Position numbers and translations under genes: made by a program
Source of the DNA: Ruminococcaceae bacterium UBA5904
GTDB taxonomy: Bacteria; Bacillota; Clostridia; Oscillospirales; Acutalibacteraceae
Assembly: GCA_002431305.1 (NCBI GenBank)
Contig: DJEG01000128.1
Coordinates: forward strand, 28,555-60,166
Length of the DNA stretch: 31,612 bases
Direction: 5' to 3'
Notes under the pieces: generated by a model
Database searches by the model: none
What the model was told of the DNA's origin: nothing
What the model saw: the letters and a program-made list of their open reading frames with translations, nothing else
In this document: positions 22,606-30,803 of the stretch, in pieces
Layout of the letters: every line of letters starts with the position of its first letter
How positions within the stretch are numbered: position 1 is the first letter of the stretch

Positions 22606-24718
22606 CGGAGTCCTCGTCCTTTTTCTTTTTGGAAACTCTGCTCTCGTAACCGCATCCCTCGTTATGACATTTAAGCACTCCGCCCCTCGCTTTGAAAAGC
22701 GACTTTCCGCACTTGGGACAAATCTCGGAAGTGGGTACGTCCCATGTCATAAAGTTGCACTCGGGATAATTCGAACAGCCGTAGAACGTATGACCTTTTT
22801 TCGACTTTTTGCCGATAATATCGCCGCCGCAGACGGGACATTTCGCGTCGGTTTTCTCGACGTACGGCTTTGTGTTTTTACACTCGGGATAGCCGGGACA
22901 AGCAAGGAACTTGCCGTATCTGCCGACTTTAATAACCATGTTTCGTCCGCATTTTTCGCATACGACATCTGTCTGATCCTCTTCGAGCTTGATTTTAACG
23001 CCCTGCATGGCTTCCTTAGCCTTAGCGAGAGTCGCCTCAAAATCGTCGTAAAACTCATGGAGCATTTTAATATAATCGCAGTGCCCCGCCTCAACCTCGT
23101 CGAGTTCGGATTCCATGCCCGCTGTAAATTTCGTATTAATAATCTTCGGAAACTGTTCTTTTAAAAGTTTTGTCGTCGCGGTGCCGAGTTCCGTAGGCTT
23201 TAACTGCTTATGGTCTCTTACAACATAATCCTTAGACGTTATCGTAGAAATAATCGTAGCGTATGTCGACGGTCTGCCGACTCCCGTTTCCTCAAGCGTT
23301 TTGATAAGCGAGGCTTCCGTATATCTTGCGGGGGGCTGTGTGAAATGCTGTTCGGGAAGGAGCTCTTTGAATTTTAAAACGTCGTCCTTTTTCATCTCGG
23401 GCAAAACGCTTTCGTTTTCCTCGTTCTCATCGTCCGCGCTCTTATAAAGAACGGTATATCCGTCGAATTTAACGGAGAATCCGCTCGCGGAGAACGTGCA
23501 GAATCCGTCCGCGCCGTCCTTCTTAGCCTCGATTTCAACCTTTACCGTATCCTGAACGCAGTTGGACATCAGCGACGCGATAAAACGTTTCCAAATAAGA
23601 TTGTAAAGTTTATACTGGTCTGAGGTAAGCGACGCTTTAGCCTCCTGCGGGGTAAGTCCGGGAACAGTCGGTCTAATCGCCTCGTGTCCGTCCTGAACCC
23701 TGCCTTTTGACTTAAAATATCTCGGCTTTTCGGGAAGATATTTTTCGCCGTAAGCCGTTTTAATATACTCGTTTCCCGCCGTTCTCGACTCCTCGGAGAT
23801 TCTCAGCGAGTCGGTTCTCATGTACGTTATAAGACCGATTGAGCCGTAACCGGGGATATCGATACCTTCGTAAAGCTCCTGTGCGACCTTCATCGTGCGT
23901 TTGGAAGTAAATCCGAGACGATGAGAAGCGTCCTGCTGCATTGTCGAGGTTATAAACGGAGGCATTGGAGATTTCTTCCTCGTGCCTTTTTTAACGTTTG
24001 AAACCGTATATACTGCGCCGTCGAGCTTTTTAAGATAGGCGTCCGACTGCTCTTTATTTGTAATTTTAATCTTGCCGTTTTCGTCAGAAGTCAGATTCGC
24101 TTTTACGATACGTCTTGACGACGGGGCGGAAAGTTTTGCCGTTATCGACCAGTATTCCTCGGGAACGAAAGCATTGATTTCGTCCTCGCGGTCAACGATG
24201 AGTCTGACAGCGACGCTCTGTACGCGTCCTGCTGAGAGTCCTCGGCGTATTTTCTGTGAAATAAACGGGCTTAAACGATAACCGACAAGCCTGTCGAGAA
24301 TACGTCTCGCCTGCTGTGCGTTTACGAGATCCATGTCGATTTTTGACGGATGTTTCATTCCGTTTTCGACGCTCGTTTTGTTTATTTCGTTAAACTTTAC
24401 GCGCTTAACCTTGTTTAAATCAAGGTCGAGAAGCGTTGCAAGGTGCCACGAAATAGCCTCTCCCTCACGGTCGGGGTCGGTTGCGAGATAGACGTCGTCG
24501 CTCTTGTCCGCGAGTTCATGAAGTTCCTTGACAAGCTTTTCCTTTCCTTTTATTACAACATATTTCGGTGCAAAATCGTTTTTAACGTCAACGCTGAGTT
24601 TAGCTGCGTAAAGGTCTCTGACATGACCCATAGAGGCTTTTACCTCATATCCGGGTCCGAGATATTTTTTTATTGTGCCCGCCTTGGTGGGCGACTCCAC
24701 AATTACGAGATTAGACAT
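22598..24718 (-). CDS. topA: DNA topoisomerase I
   Basis: Type IA enzyme that relaxes negative supercoils. The 706-residue protein has the TOPRIM start LVIVESPTKAGTIKKYLG and DPDREGEA (81-88), the active-site tyrosine Y299 in GLITYMRTDS, ETGVGRPSTYA, and three C-terminal zinc ribbons: CEKCG...CPGYPEC, CPVCG...CSNYPEC and CPKCG...CHNEGC. All expected parts are present. The gene lies 25 bases after dprA and is coupled to trmFO by overlap. Confidence 0.98.
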   Translation of the reverse strand: MSNLVIVESPTKAGTIKKYLGPGYEVKASMGHVRDLYAAKLSVDVKNDFAPKYVVIKGKEKLVKELHELADKSDDVYLATDPDREGEAISWHLATLLDLDLNKVKRVKFNEINKTSVENGMKHPSKIDMDLVNAQQARRILDRLVGYRLSPFISQKIRRGLSAGRVQSVAVRLIVDREDEINAFVPEEYWSITAKLSAPSSRRIVKANLTSDENGKIKITNKEQSDAYLKKLDGAVYTVSNVKKGTRKKSPMPPFITSTMQQDASHRLGFTSKRTMKVAQELYEGIDIPGYGSIGLITYMRTDSLRISEESRTAGNEYIKTAYGEKYLPEKPRYFKSKGRVQDGHEAIRPTVPGLTPQEAKASLTSDQYKLYNLIWKRFIASLMSNCVQDTVKVEIEAKKDGADGFCTFSASGFSVKFDGYTVLYKSADDENEENESVLPEMKKDDVLKFKELLPEQHFTQPPARYTEASLIKTLEETGVGRPSTYATIISTITSKDYVVRDHKQLKPTELGTATTKLLKEQFPKIINTKFTAGMESELDEVEAGHCDYIKMLHEFYDDFEATLAKAKEAMQGVKIKLEEDQTDVVCEKCGRNMVIKVGRYGKFLACPGYPECKNTKPYVEKTDAKCPVCGGDIIGKKSKKGHTFYGCSNYPECNFMTWDVPTSEICPKCGKSLFKARGGVLKCHNEGCGYESRVSKKKKDEDSDE

Positions 24719-24743
24719 AGTCTGACCATCCTGTTATCATAAT

Positions 24744-26000
24744 TTATTTAGAGTACCTTCCTCCGGCGTGCACAAAACACACTCCGTACAGTTCAAGTTC
24801 GGTAAGCGCAGTCAGGACATCCCTTACCTGCATACCGCTCTGCTCGGAAATAATATCCGCATATACGGGTTCGGATTTAAGATACGAATATACTTTTTTC
24901 GCCTCCGCCGTTACGCCCTCGGGCAGTACGACAGCGGAAGAATCTTTTTTACATTCGCCGGATTTTTCTTTTTCGGCGCATAAATCATAAATCGTAAGAC
25001 CGTCGGTTCGGTCTTTCTTTTCGGGTAATTTTTTTGTTTTTAATATTTTCGGTATACTATCCGAATGAGCTATCGGAGGAACCGAAGTGATTTTCTCGTC
25101 AAACGACGATGCATTTTCGAGCTCCGGATACATATACGAGAACTCGCTTATTATATCGAATGATGAAAATACCGCCTTCGCGCCCTTTCTGATAAGTTTA
25201 TTCGTTCCGAAAAAATTTGAATTCGTAACGTCACCGGGCACTGCGAATACCGGACGTCCCTGCTCCGAGGAATACCGTGCGGTAATCAGAGAACCGCTCT
25301 TCTCCTTTGCCTCGATTACAACCGTGCCCAGCGACATACCTGAAATCAGTCTGTTGCGAATCGGGAACGTTGTCCTGGAGGCAGGAGTAAACGGAAGAAA
25401 TTCGCTTACTACGGCTCCGTTTTCCGAAATTCTTTTTCTCATGTTTTCGTTGGATTTAAGGTAATCAAACCCAAGCCCGCAGCCGAGAAACGCAATCGTT
25501 TTGCCTCCCGCATTCATCGCCCCCTCGTGGCACGCGCGGTCAACTCCGACGGCTCCTCCGCTCACAACGGTAAATCCCGCCTTTGCAAGATTTGCCGACA
25601 GTGCGCCCGCAACTCCCAGGCCGTAATCCGAGCAGTTTCTCGTACCGACCATTCCGATACTGAGTTCGCTGTCAAGCACCAACGCGTCGCCCCATACGTA
25701 AAGGACAAGCGGATATGCATTAATCCTGAGAAGACGTTTAGGGTACAGAGGTGAATCGCAGGGAATTATATGCCAGCCGTTCTTTTCGCATTTTTTAATC
25801 ACGTCAAAAGACTGCGACGGACTGAACGACGAAAGTTTTTCAATACTTCGTGCGGTAAGGGTGCCCGAGGCAATCCACTCGCTGTCACCGGCTTCATAAA
25901 CTCCGCGTGCGTCATCGAAATGGGCAATAAGCTCGTCGGCAAAGAATCCCGCGCCGAGCGTACGCTGAAGCCATATCCAATATTCTACGGGACAACTCAT
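24744..26000 (-). CDS. dprA: DNA-processing protein DprA
   Basis: Binds incoming single-stranded DNA and loads RecA during transformation. It is also kept in many bacteria not known to be competent. The Rossmann-like core has MVGTRNCSDYG, VVSGGAVGVDRACHEGAM, IAFLGCGLGFDYL, FPIRNRLISGMS and PGDVTNSNFFGTNKLIRKGA. After a poorly conserved linker comes a DprA winged-helix domain (last 65 residues, VYADIISEQSGMQVRDVLTALTELEL). The start chosen is the ATG at 26000: it has GGGAG 8 bases upstream and overlaps the preceding stop as ATGA. An in-frame GTG at 26015 would add five residues. Confidence 0.95.
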   Translation of the reverse strand: MSCPVEYWIWLQRTLGAGFFADELIAHFDDARGVYEAGDSEWIASGTLTARSIEKLSSFSPSQSFDVIKKCEKNGWHIIPCDSPLYPKRLLRINAYPLVLYVWGDALVLDSELSIGMVGTRNCSDYGLGVAGALSANLAKAGFTVVSGGAVGVDRACHEGAMNAGGKTIAFLGCGLGFDYLKSNENMRKRISENGAVVSEFLPFTPASRTTFPIRNRLISGMSLGTVVIEAKEKSGSLITARYSSEQGRPVFAVPGDVTNSNFFGTNKLIRKGAKAVFSSFDIISEFSYMYPELENASSFDEKITSVPPIAHSDSIPKILKTKKLPEKKDRTDGLTIYDLCAEKEKSGECKKDSSAVVLPEGVTAEAKKVYSYLKSEPVYADIISEQSGMQVRDVLTALTELELYGVCFVHAGGRYSK

Positions 26001-26782
26001 CTTACCATCTCCCACATTATAACTGCGGCGGCAGAAGCCGCGTTTAGCGATTCCGCCCTGCCCCTCATCGGTATGGTGACCCTATGAGAGCATGCGTTTA
26101 TAACTTCGTCCGACAGACCGTTTCCCTCATTTCCGACGGCACATACGATACCGGAAGTTTTATCTATTTCGGTAACCGGCATCGCGGACGAATCTGGAAC
26201 GGCGGCGTATGTTTTCATACAATGTGCGGAGCACTCCGTTAAAAACTCTGACAGCGAAGCAGTTTCGATAATGTTAAGTCTCAGCAGCGACCCCATGGCG
26301 GCACGCTGAGCCTTAGGATTATATATGTCGCATCCTCCGCTGACAATCATGCCGTCCAATCCGAGAGCTTCCGCAGTTCTTGCAACCGCGCCGAGATTCG
26401 ACGGAGTCTGCAAATTTTCAACGGCGATATATATACCATTATAATTTATTTTATCTATATTATGCCTTTTGTCAAGTGTTTTGCATATACAAAATACGCC
26501 CTGTGAATTTTTTGTATCGGACATACGAACTGAAACCTCGTCGGTTATGATAAAAATTCGGTCTGATTTTTCTGTCAGAACCTTAAGCGCCGAAGAGTAT
26601 TTTTTCATTGCATTTTCGGTAATAAACGCGTCGGTAATGCAACTACCGCTCAATGACGCGTCACAGCAAAGTCTTTGTCCCTCAAGGGTAAAAAGTCCCT
26701 CGCTTTTTCTGAATGAAGCGTCCGACGTAAGTTTTGCAAAATATTTGATTTTCGGATTATTTCTGCTTGTTATTGTATCCAT
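25997..26782 (-). CDS. TrmH/SpoU-family RNA 2'-O-methyltransferase
   Basis: Probable rRNA or tRNA ribose methyltransferase of the SPOUT fold, 261 residues. The N-terminal substrate-binding domain covers about 1-100. The catalytic domain shows all three motifs: ENLQTPSNLGAVARTAEALG (motif 1), IVCAVGNEGNGLSDEV (motif 2) and IPMRGRAESLNAASAAAV (motif 3). It is close to the YsgA/RlmB group, but the target nucleotide is not evident. It starts the cluster with dprA-topA-trmFO, 17 bases after the arms of the rplT terminator. No Shine-Dalgarno sequence is visible before the ATG, which is odd for this genome. Confidence 0.9.
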   Translation of the reverse strand: MDTITSRNNPKIKYFAKLTSDASFRKSEGLFTLEGQRLCCDASLSGSCITDAFITENAMKKYSSALKVLTEKSDRIFIITDEVSVRMSDTKNSQGVFCICKTLDKRHNIDKINYNGIYIAVENLQTPSNLGAVARTAEALGLDGMIVSGGCDIYNPKAQRAAMGSLLRLNIIETASLSEFLTECSAHCMKTYAAVPDSSAMPVTEIDKTSGIVCAVGNEGNGLSDEVINACSHRVTIPMRGRAESLNAASAAAVIMWEMVR

Positions 26783-26790
26783 AATATTAG

Positions 26791-26824
26791 AAAAACAAGG
26801 ACTGTCAGCGTTTTGCGACAGTCC
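26791..26824 (-). terminator. terminator of infC-rpmI-rplT
   Basis: Minus-strand stem GGACTGTC / GACAGTCC followed by TTGTTTTTC, 18 bases after the rplT stop. Since no promoter is obvious before the methyltransferase gene, some read-through may feed the next operon. Confidence 0.82.
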
Positions 26825-26841
26825 CGAAATGTTAAAAATAA

Positions 26842-27198
26842 TTACTTGAGAGCAGCTTTTGCGGTTTCGGTAAGAGCGGTAAACGCCGCGGGATCTGCGA
26901 TAGCGATCTCGGAAAGCATCTTTCTGTTAAGAGTAACGCCCGCCTTTTTAAGGCCGTTCATAAATGTAGAATAATTCATACCGTTGAGTTTGCATGCTGC
27001 GGAGATTCTGGAAATCCAAAGACGTCTGAAATCTCTCTTCTTCTGCTTTCTGCCGACATATGCATAGTTGCCGGACTTCATAACCGCCTGTTTGGCGGTC
27101 TTGAAAAGTCTGCTCTTTGAGCCGTAGTAGCCCTTAGCGAGTCTTAATACTTTATTTCTTCTCTTACGAGTCATTATAGCGCCTTTAATACGTGCCAT
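26842..27198 (-). CDS. rplT: 50S ribosomal protein L20
   Basis: Early 23S rRNA-binding assembly protein of the large subunit, 118 residues, normal length. It has the basic N-terminus [19 protein letters not shown], the conserved [18 protein letters not shown] and [25 protein letters not shown] lies 9 bases before the ATG. In Firmicutes L20 also represses its own operon by binding the infC leader RNA; a leader with an attenuator is present here. Confidence 0.98.
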   Translation of the reverse strand: MARIKGAIMTRKRRNKVLRLAKGYYGSKSRLFKTAKQAVMKSGNYAYVGRKQKKRDFRRLWISRISAACKLNGMNYSTFMNGLKKAGVTLNRKMLSEIAIADPAAFTALTETAKAALK

Positions 27199-27237
27199 TG
27201 TAAGTAACCTCCTGAATTAAGTCGAAAAATTAGATAA

Positions 27238-27435
27238 TTATTTGTAGGGAATAAGCTTTTTGATCTGCTTAACGTTGGTCTTGTCGGCAACGGCAGTCTT
27301 GCGGAGATTTCTCTTTCTCTTGGTGCTCTTCTTGTTAAGAATGTGAGACTTGTAAGCATGAGCGCGGATGGGCTTACCGTTCTTTGAAAGCTTAAAACGC
27401 TTCTTAGCGCCGCTGTTTGTTTTAATTTTAGGCAT
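27238..27435 (-). CDS. rpmI: 50S ribosomal protein L35
   Basis: Small basic large-subunit protein of 65 residues, starting [20 protein letters not shown] and containing [26 protein letters not shown] lies about 8 bases upstream of the ATG. It is the middle gene of the conserved infC-rpmI-rplT operon. Confidence 0.97.
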   Translation of the reverse strand: MPKIKTNSGAKKRFKLSKNGKPIRAHAYKSHILNKKSTKRKRNLRKTAVADKTNVKQIKKLIPYK

Positions 27436-27485
27436 GATATTTTCCTCCTGTTATTTAATACCGTGTAATCTTAAATGACAAAGAC

Positions 27486-28004
27486 TTACTTTGAAGGCTT
27501 TGCCGCTAGGAACATGAGCATCATTCTGCCCTCTAATTTAGCGGGCTTTTCGATAACTCCGAGCTCCGTGCACTTATCGGCAAATTCCTGCATTATTTCA
27601 AGACCTCTCTCCGGATGAGCCATTTCACGGCCTCTGAAGCGGATAGAAACCTTGACCTTATTGCCCTGCTTAAGGAATCTGTTGGCATGGTTGACTTTGG
27701 TTTCAAGGTCATGCGTATCAATGTTGAGCGAAAGCTGAACCTCTTTTATGTCAATCCGGCTTTGATTCTTTTTGGCTTCCTTTTCGCGTTTCTGCTGTTC
27801 AAACTTATACTTGCCGTAGTCCATTATCTTGCATACTGGCGGTTTAGCCTGGGGAGCAATCATTACCAGATCAAGGTTCTTCTGTCCTGCGATTTTGAGT
27901 GCGTCGGACGAGGACATTATACCTAACTGCTCTCCGTCGTCGGTAACGACTCTTATCTCTCTCTCCCTGATCTCTTCGTTTATCTGCATTTCCTTAGTAG
28001 CGAT
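27486..28004 (-). CDS. infC: Translation initiation factor IF-3, probable ATC start
   Basis: Binds the 30S subunit, prevents premature 50S joining and checks start codon selection. The N domain (QINEEIREREIRVVTDDG, KPPVCKIMDYGKYKFEQQ) and the C domain (FLKQGNKVKVSIRFRGREM, GRMMLMFLAAK) are complete. The start needs care: GGAGGTG is only 3 bases from a TTG at 28010 but 9 bases from ATC at 28004, and homologues begin about seven residues before INEQIR, which matches the ATC. infC genes are known to use rare starts (AUU, AUC, AUA) for self-control. The TTG start would add two residues. Confidence 0.95.
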   Translation of the reverse strand: MATKEMQINEEIREREIRVVTDDGEQLGIMSSSDALKIAGQKNLDLVMIAPQAKPPVCKIMDYGKYKFEQQKREKEAKKNQSRIDIKEVQLSLNIDTHDLETKVNHANRFLKQGNKVKVSIRFRGREMAHPERGLEIMQEFADKCTELGVIEKPAKLEGRMMLMFLAAKPSK

Positions 28005-28010
28005 GGTCAA

Positions 28011-28152
28011 ACACCTCCGAAATTAATAGAAACAAAAAAGCGCGGACAGACGCACTGCCGCACTCATGAATACAAAAGTAAAAACTAACGTATTGACCTG
28101 CGCATAAAAATCCGCGAGGTGAGATAAGCCTATGCTGTCTGCTTTGTTTTCG
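28011..28152 (-). promoter_or_regulatory. infC-rpmI-rplT leader, L20-type candidate
   Basis: About 140 untranslated bases between promoter and infC. They contain a hairpin with arms at 28096-28103 and 28114-28120 and, 25 bases before the ribosome binding site, a terminator-like hairpin. This arrangement fits the known L20-responsive leader of Firmicutes (Rfam L20_leader), but the class is assigned from position and architecture only. Confidence 0.6.
28034..28063 (-). terminator. attenuator in the infC leader
   Basis: Minus-strand GTGCGGCAG / CTG-T-CCGCGC stem with one bulged base, followed by TTTTTT. A terminator inside a leader just before infC implies conditional read-through. Confidence 0.75.
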
Positions 28153-28158
28153 CAATAT

Positions 28159-28187
28159 ATTCTAACAGCAAAGTATGCGTTTGTCAA
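28159..28187 (-). promoter_or_regulatory. promoter of infC-rpmI-rplT
   Basis: Minus strand consensus TTGACA (28187-28182), 17-base spacer, TAGAAT (28164-28159). It is among the strongest promoters in the window, as expected for a ribosomal protein operon. Confidence 0.88.
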
Positions 28188-28205
28188 TAGTTTTTTTGAT
28201 TAAAT

Positions 28206-28832
28206 TCAATTTTTTACGCCGGTTTTTGAAAGAAACGACACGGCATACTCTTTCACCTTTTCGGCAAGCGTATTTTCAGAATAAATTTCGGCAAAATGCG
28301 AATCAAGTTTCTTAACCCTTTCATTGTCAAATGAAACCGAATCGTTGTTTTTGTCAAACATCGGATACATACTTTTCATGACAGACAATAGTCCGTTTTC
28401 CCCGACATCTGAAATTAATTCAAACGTAAGCGAAATAAGAGGCTCGCCGTTGTTTCTGCACCAGTCTGATAATTTTCCGCCTCTTAAATCCTCAAAAAAA
28501 TAACTGCATGCATACAACTTTTTTTCAAGAATCGACGCCGATTCGAATTCGCCGTTAAAATCTCCGCTTTTTTCGAGTCTTCTCTGCAAAACGGCACATA
28601 CGCCCTCGATAAGCTCGCCCGCGGGGGCTTTTTCGGCAAGCTCGGGAGTAAGGGATGAATAATTATCGACTAAATATTTAAGCCTTTTTAATTCTTTATC
28701 CTGCCGTCTGATTGTCTCGTTGTGTTTTTTTACGGCGGCGGATGCCTTTTTCATCGCAAACACGGCAATAACAAGCAGAACGATGACTATAAGCCACAGG
28801 TACCAGAATTCCTTTAAATTATCTATCATCAT
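28206..28832 (-). CDS. Membrane-anchored protein of unknown function
   Basis: 208 residues, not recognised. An N-terminal membrane span (about residues 10-27, FWYLWLIVIVLLVIAVFA) is followed by a basic coiled-coil stretch (about 28-55) and a cytoplasmic helical domain. The segment LYACSYFFEDLRGGKLSDWC followed by NNG faintly resembles the DMP19-type pattern (a GG-x-x-x-x-F/W-N-G core), which I offer only as a lead. It overlaps the rsmI stop by 4 bases, so it is co-translated with rsmI and is the last gene of trmN6-(104 aa)-rsmI-(this). There is no terminator of its own before the infC promoter. Confidence 0.8.
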   Translation of the reverse strand: MMIDNLKEFWYLWLIVIVLLVIAVFAMKKASAAVKKHNETIRRQDKELKRLKYLVDNYSSLTPELAEKAPAGELIEGVCAVLQRRLEKSGDFNGEFESASILEKKLYACSYFFEDLRGGKLSDWCRNNGEPLISLTFELISDVGENGLLSVMKSMYPMFDKNNDSVSFDNERVKKLDSHFAEIYSENTLAEKVKEYAVSFLSKTGVKN

Positions 28833-29653
28833 TTATCCTCCGTCAGGGCTTTATATATGTCGCCCTTTTTCATACCCGACTCCTGCGCCGCGAGCTTTGC
28901 CGCGTCATTCATCTTCATTCCCGAGGAGACGAATTTCTTAGCGAGTGCGATTCCGTCAATCTCCTCGTTTTCCTCTTCTCCTTTTTTCGCTTCGATTATG
29001 ATAACGTACTCGCCTTTTAACTTCATACCGTCGTACTTTCCCGAGACTTCTTTGAGGGTCGTACGTTCTACGCTTTCGTGAATTTTCGTAAGCTCCTTTA
29101 TAATCGCAATCCGTCTGTCGCCGAGCGTTTCATATAAATCGTTAAGCGTGGCGGCGAGCTTATGCGGAGCCTCGTAGAAAATCATTGTCTTGCGTTCCGT
29201 AACGAGTTCGGCAAGATGCTCCCTGCGCTTAGGCTTATTGACGGAAAGAAATCCTTCGAACGAAAATCTCGATACGTCGAGTCCGCTTATAGCGGCGGCC
29301 GTGACTATCGCGGACGGTCCCGGTACACTCGCAACGTTAACGCCCGCTTCGTGACACAAGTCTACAAGGTCGATTCCGGGGTCTGATATCGCCGGCATGC
29401 CCGCGTCGGTTACGAGAACACAGTTTTCGCCCGAAATAATACGGTCTAAAATAAGGCTTCCCTTCTGCGCGCGGTTATGCTCGTAATAGCTGACCATGGG
29501 CTTTTTTATATCAAAATGATTTAAAAGTTTGAGCGTTACCCGAGTGTCCTCGGCGGCAATAAAATCGCAGTCCGCCATAGCCTGCACGGCGCGGGGCGAC
29601 ATATCGCCGAGATTTCCTATCGGGGTACCGACAACAAATAAAGTTCCAGCCAT
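28829..29653 (-). CDS. rsmI: 16S rRNA C1402 2'-O-methyltransferase RsmI
   Basis: Tetrapyrrole-methylase-fold enzyme that methylates the ribose of C1402 in the decoding centre. The 274-residue protein has LFVVGTPIGNLGDMSPRA at the N-terminus, AAEDTR, LVTDAGMPAISDPG, VPGPSAIVTAAAISGL and the C-terminal helical extension (LAKKFVSSGMKMNDAAKLAA). AAGGG lies 6 bases upstream of the ATG. It begins two bases after the stop of the small membrane protein. Confidence 0.97.
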   Translation of the reverse strand: MAGTLFVVGTPIGNLGDMSPRAVQAMADCDFIAAEDTRVTLKLLNHFDIKKPMVSYYEHNRAQKGSLILDRIISGENCVLVTDAGMPAISDPGIDLVDLCHEAGVNVASVPGPSAIVTAAAISGLDVSRFSFEGFLSVNKPKRREHLAELVTERKTMIFYEAPHKLAATLNDLYETLGDRRIAIIKELTKIHESVERTTLKEVSGKYDGMKLKGEYVIIIEAKKGEEENEEIDGIALAKKFVSSGMKMNDAAKLAAQESGMKKGDIYKALTEDK

Positions 29654-29655
29654 TG

Positions 29656-29970
29656 TTAACCCTTTTCCCTGACGCTTATTCGGCTTATGTAGTCGATGTT
29701 GATTAAATCGCGCTTGCCGTTTTTCTTCTCGACCTCTACCCAGCCGTCAGATACGGACACAATCTTCGCGCCCGTTCCTAATTCGCCGTAAATATAAATA
29801 TCGCACATTTTTCCTATGCATGAATTGAGAATATCGTTCATAATTTTTTTCCTTTCGGTATTCTTTCTTCTTGAAGTAACCTTTCTGATAATATTACGCC
29901 TGAACAGGTTTATGATTATCGGAATCATTACAAAAAGCCATATGTATATTACAATGTCAATTGAGTCCAT
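29656..29970 (-). CDS. Small membrane-anchored protein with C-terminal beta-barrel-like domain
   Basis: 104 residues, function unknown. A single N-terminal span (about residues 5-23, DIVIYIWLFVMIPIIINLF) is followed by a basic linker (RRNIIRKVTSRRKNTERKK). The roughly 55-residue C-terminal domain has alternating beta strands (MCDIYIYGELGTGAKIVSVS, DGWVEVEKKNG, INIDYISRISV) that suggest an SH3- or Sm-like small barrel. That reading is from pattern only. The start overlaps the trmN6 end by 14 bases, and the gene is followed 2 bases later by rsmI, so it is firmly inside an RNA-methylation operon. Confidence 0.82.
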   Translation of the reverse strand: MDSIDIVIYIWLFVMIPIIINLFRRNIIRKVTSRRKNTERKKIMNDILNSCIGKMCDIYIYGELGTGAKIVSVSDGWVEVEKKNGKRDLINIDYISRISVREKG

Positions 29971-30703
29971 TGCCGCCGTTCTCCCTGTAAGAGCCTATAA
30001 TTCTCCTCATATCCTCCGAGTCGGAGCCGTTTTCTTCCATGTATAATTCTTTCTCGACCGTAAGTCCCGGTTTTCTGCCCCGTTTGCCCTCTAATAAAAC
30101 GAGCCACGGAGGCCTGCCGACCGACTGCGAAACGAGCCTCATGCGCTTAGGCTCGATTCCCGCGTTCTTCATTGCGGTCATCAATTCGCACAGTCTCTCG
30201 GGACGAAGACACATGCAGAGCCTTCCCCCGAACTTTAAAAGCCTCGAAGCCGTCATACATATATCGTCAAGCGAGCATATCGTTTCATGTCTTGCAATCT
30301 TTGCCGATTCCGAACTGCTTTTTATCCCCGCGCCGTCGGGCGTATAGGGAGGATTCATCGATATAACGTCGAAACGTCCCGCGTAATCGGCGTTTTTAAG
30401 CTCTCTCAAATCCGAGTTCAGAGGTATTATTTTTTCTCCTGCGCCGTTTAATTCAACGCTTCTTTTTAAAATTTCGAATCCGTTTTTCTGAATTTCGACG
30501 GCATATATCTTCTGTCCCATATTCTCCCGCAGCCAGAAAAACGGAATAATTCCGCACCCCGTGCCGAAATCGCACGCGATGTCCTTCCGTTTCGGAGAGG
30601 TAAAATCGGCAAGCAGAAGCGCGTCCGTTCCGAACGTGTGGGAGTCGGAAACTATCAGTTTTACCCCCGAGCCGAGATATTCAATGTGTTCGCTCTCATT
30701 CAT
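29957..30703 (-). CDS. TrmN6/YfiC-type N6-adenine methyltransferase
   Basis: SAM-dependent methyltransferase, 248 residues, of the family that methylates A37 of tRNA-Val (YfiC). It has the family opening SDSHTFGTDALLLADF, the SAM motif CDFGTGCGIIPFFWL, the NPPYTPDG catalytic NPPY motif characteristic of N6-adenine methylases, and a family-typical ending QSVGRPPWLVLLEGKRGRKP. The exact substrate is inferred from family. It is the first gene after a clear promoter at 30734-30762, heading trmN6-(104 aa)-rsmI-(208 aa). Confidence 0.92.
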   Translation of the reverse strand: MNESEHIEYLGSGVKLIVSDSHTFGTDALLLADFTSPKRKDIACDFGTGCGIIPFFWLRENMGQKIYAVEIQKNGFEILKRSVELNGAGEKIIPLNSDLRELKNADYAGRFDVISMNPPYTPDGAGIKSSSESAKIARHETICSLDDICMTASRLLKFGGRLCMCLRPERLCELMTAMKNAGIEPKRMRLVSQSVGRPPWLVLLEGKRGRKPGLTVEKELYMEENGSDSEDMRRIIGSYRENGGNGLN

Positions 30704-30733
30704 AAATTCACCGTAATAATAATTCTGTCGATT

Positions 30734-30762
30734 ATTTTATCACATTTTTCATTATTTGTAAA
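30734..30762 (-). promoter_or_regulatory. promoter of the trmN6-rsmI operon
   Basis: Minus strand TTTACA (30762-30757), 17-base spacer, TAAAAT (30739-30734), about 30 bases before the trmN6-like start and directly after the atpC terminator. Confidence 0.7.
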
Positions 30763-30764
30763 GC

Positions 30765-30793
30765 AAAAAAGACCTGTCAAATCGGCAGGTCTT
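30765..30793 (-). terminator. terminator of the ATP synthase operon
   Basis: Minus-strand stem AAGACCTG / CAGGTCTT with a 9-base loop followed by a TTTTTT run, 10 bases after the atpC stop. Confidence 0.9.
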
Positions 30794-30803
30794 AAACAGT
30801 TTA

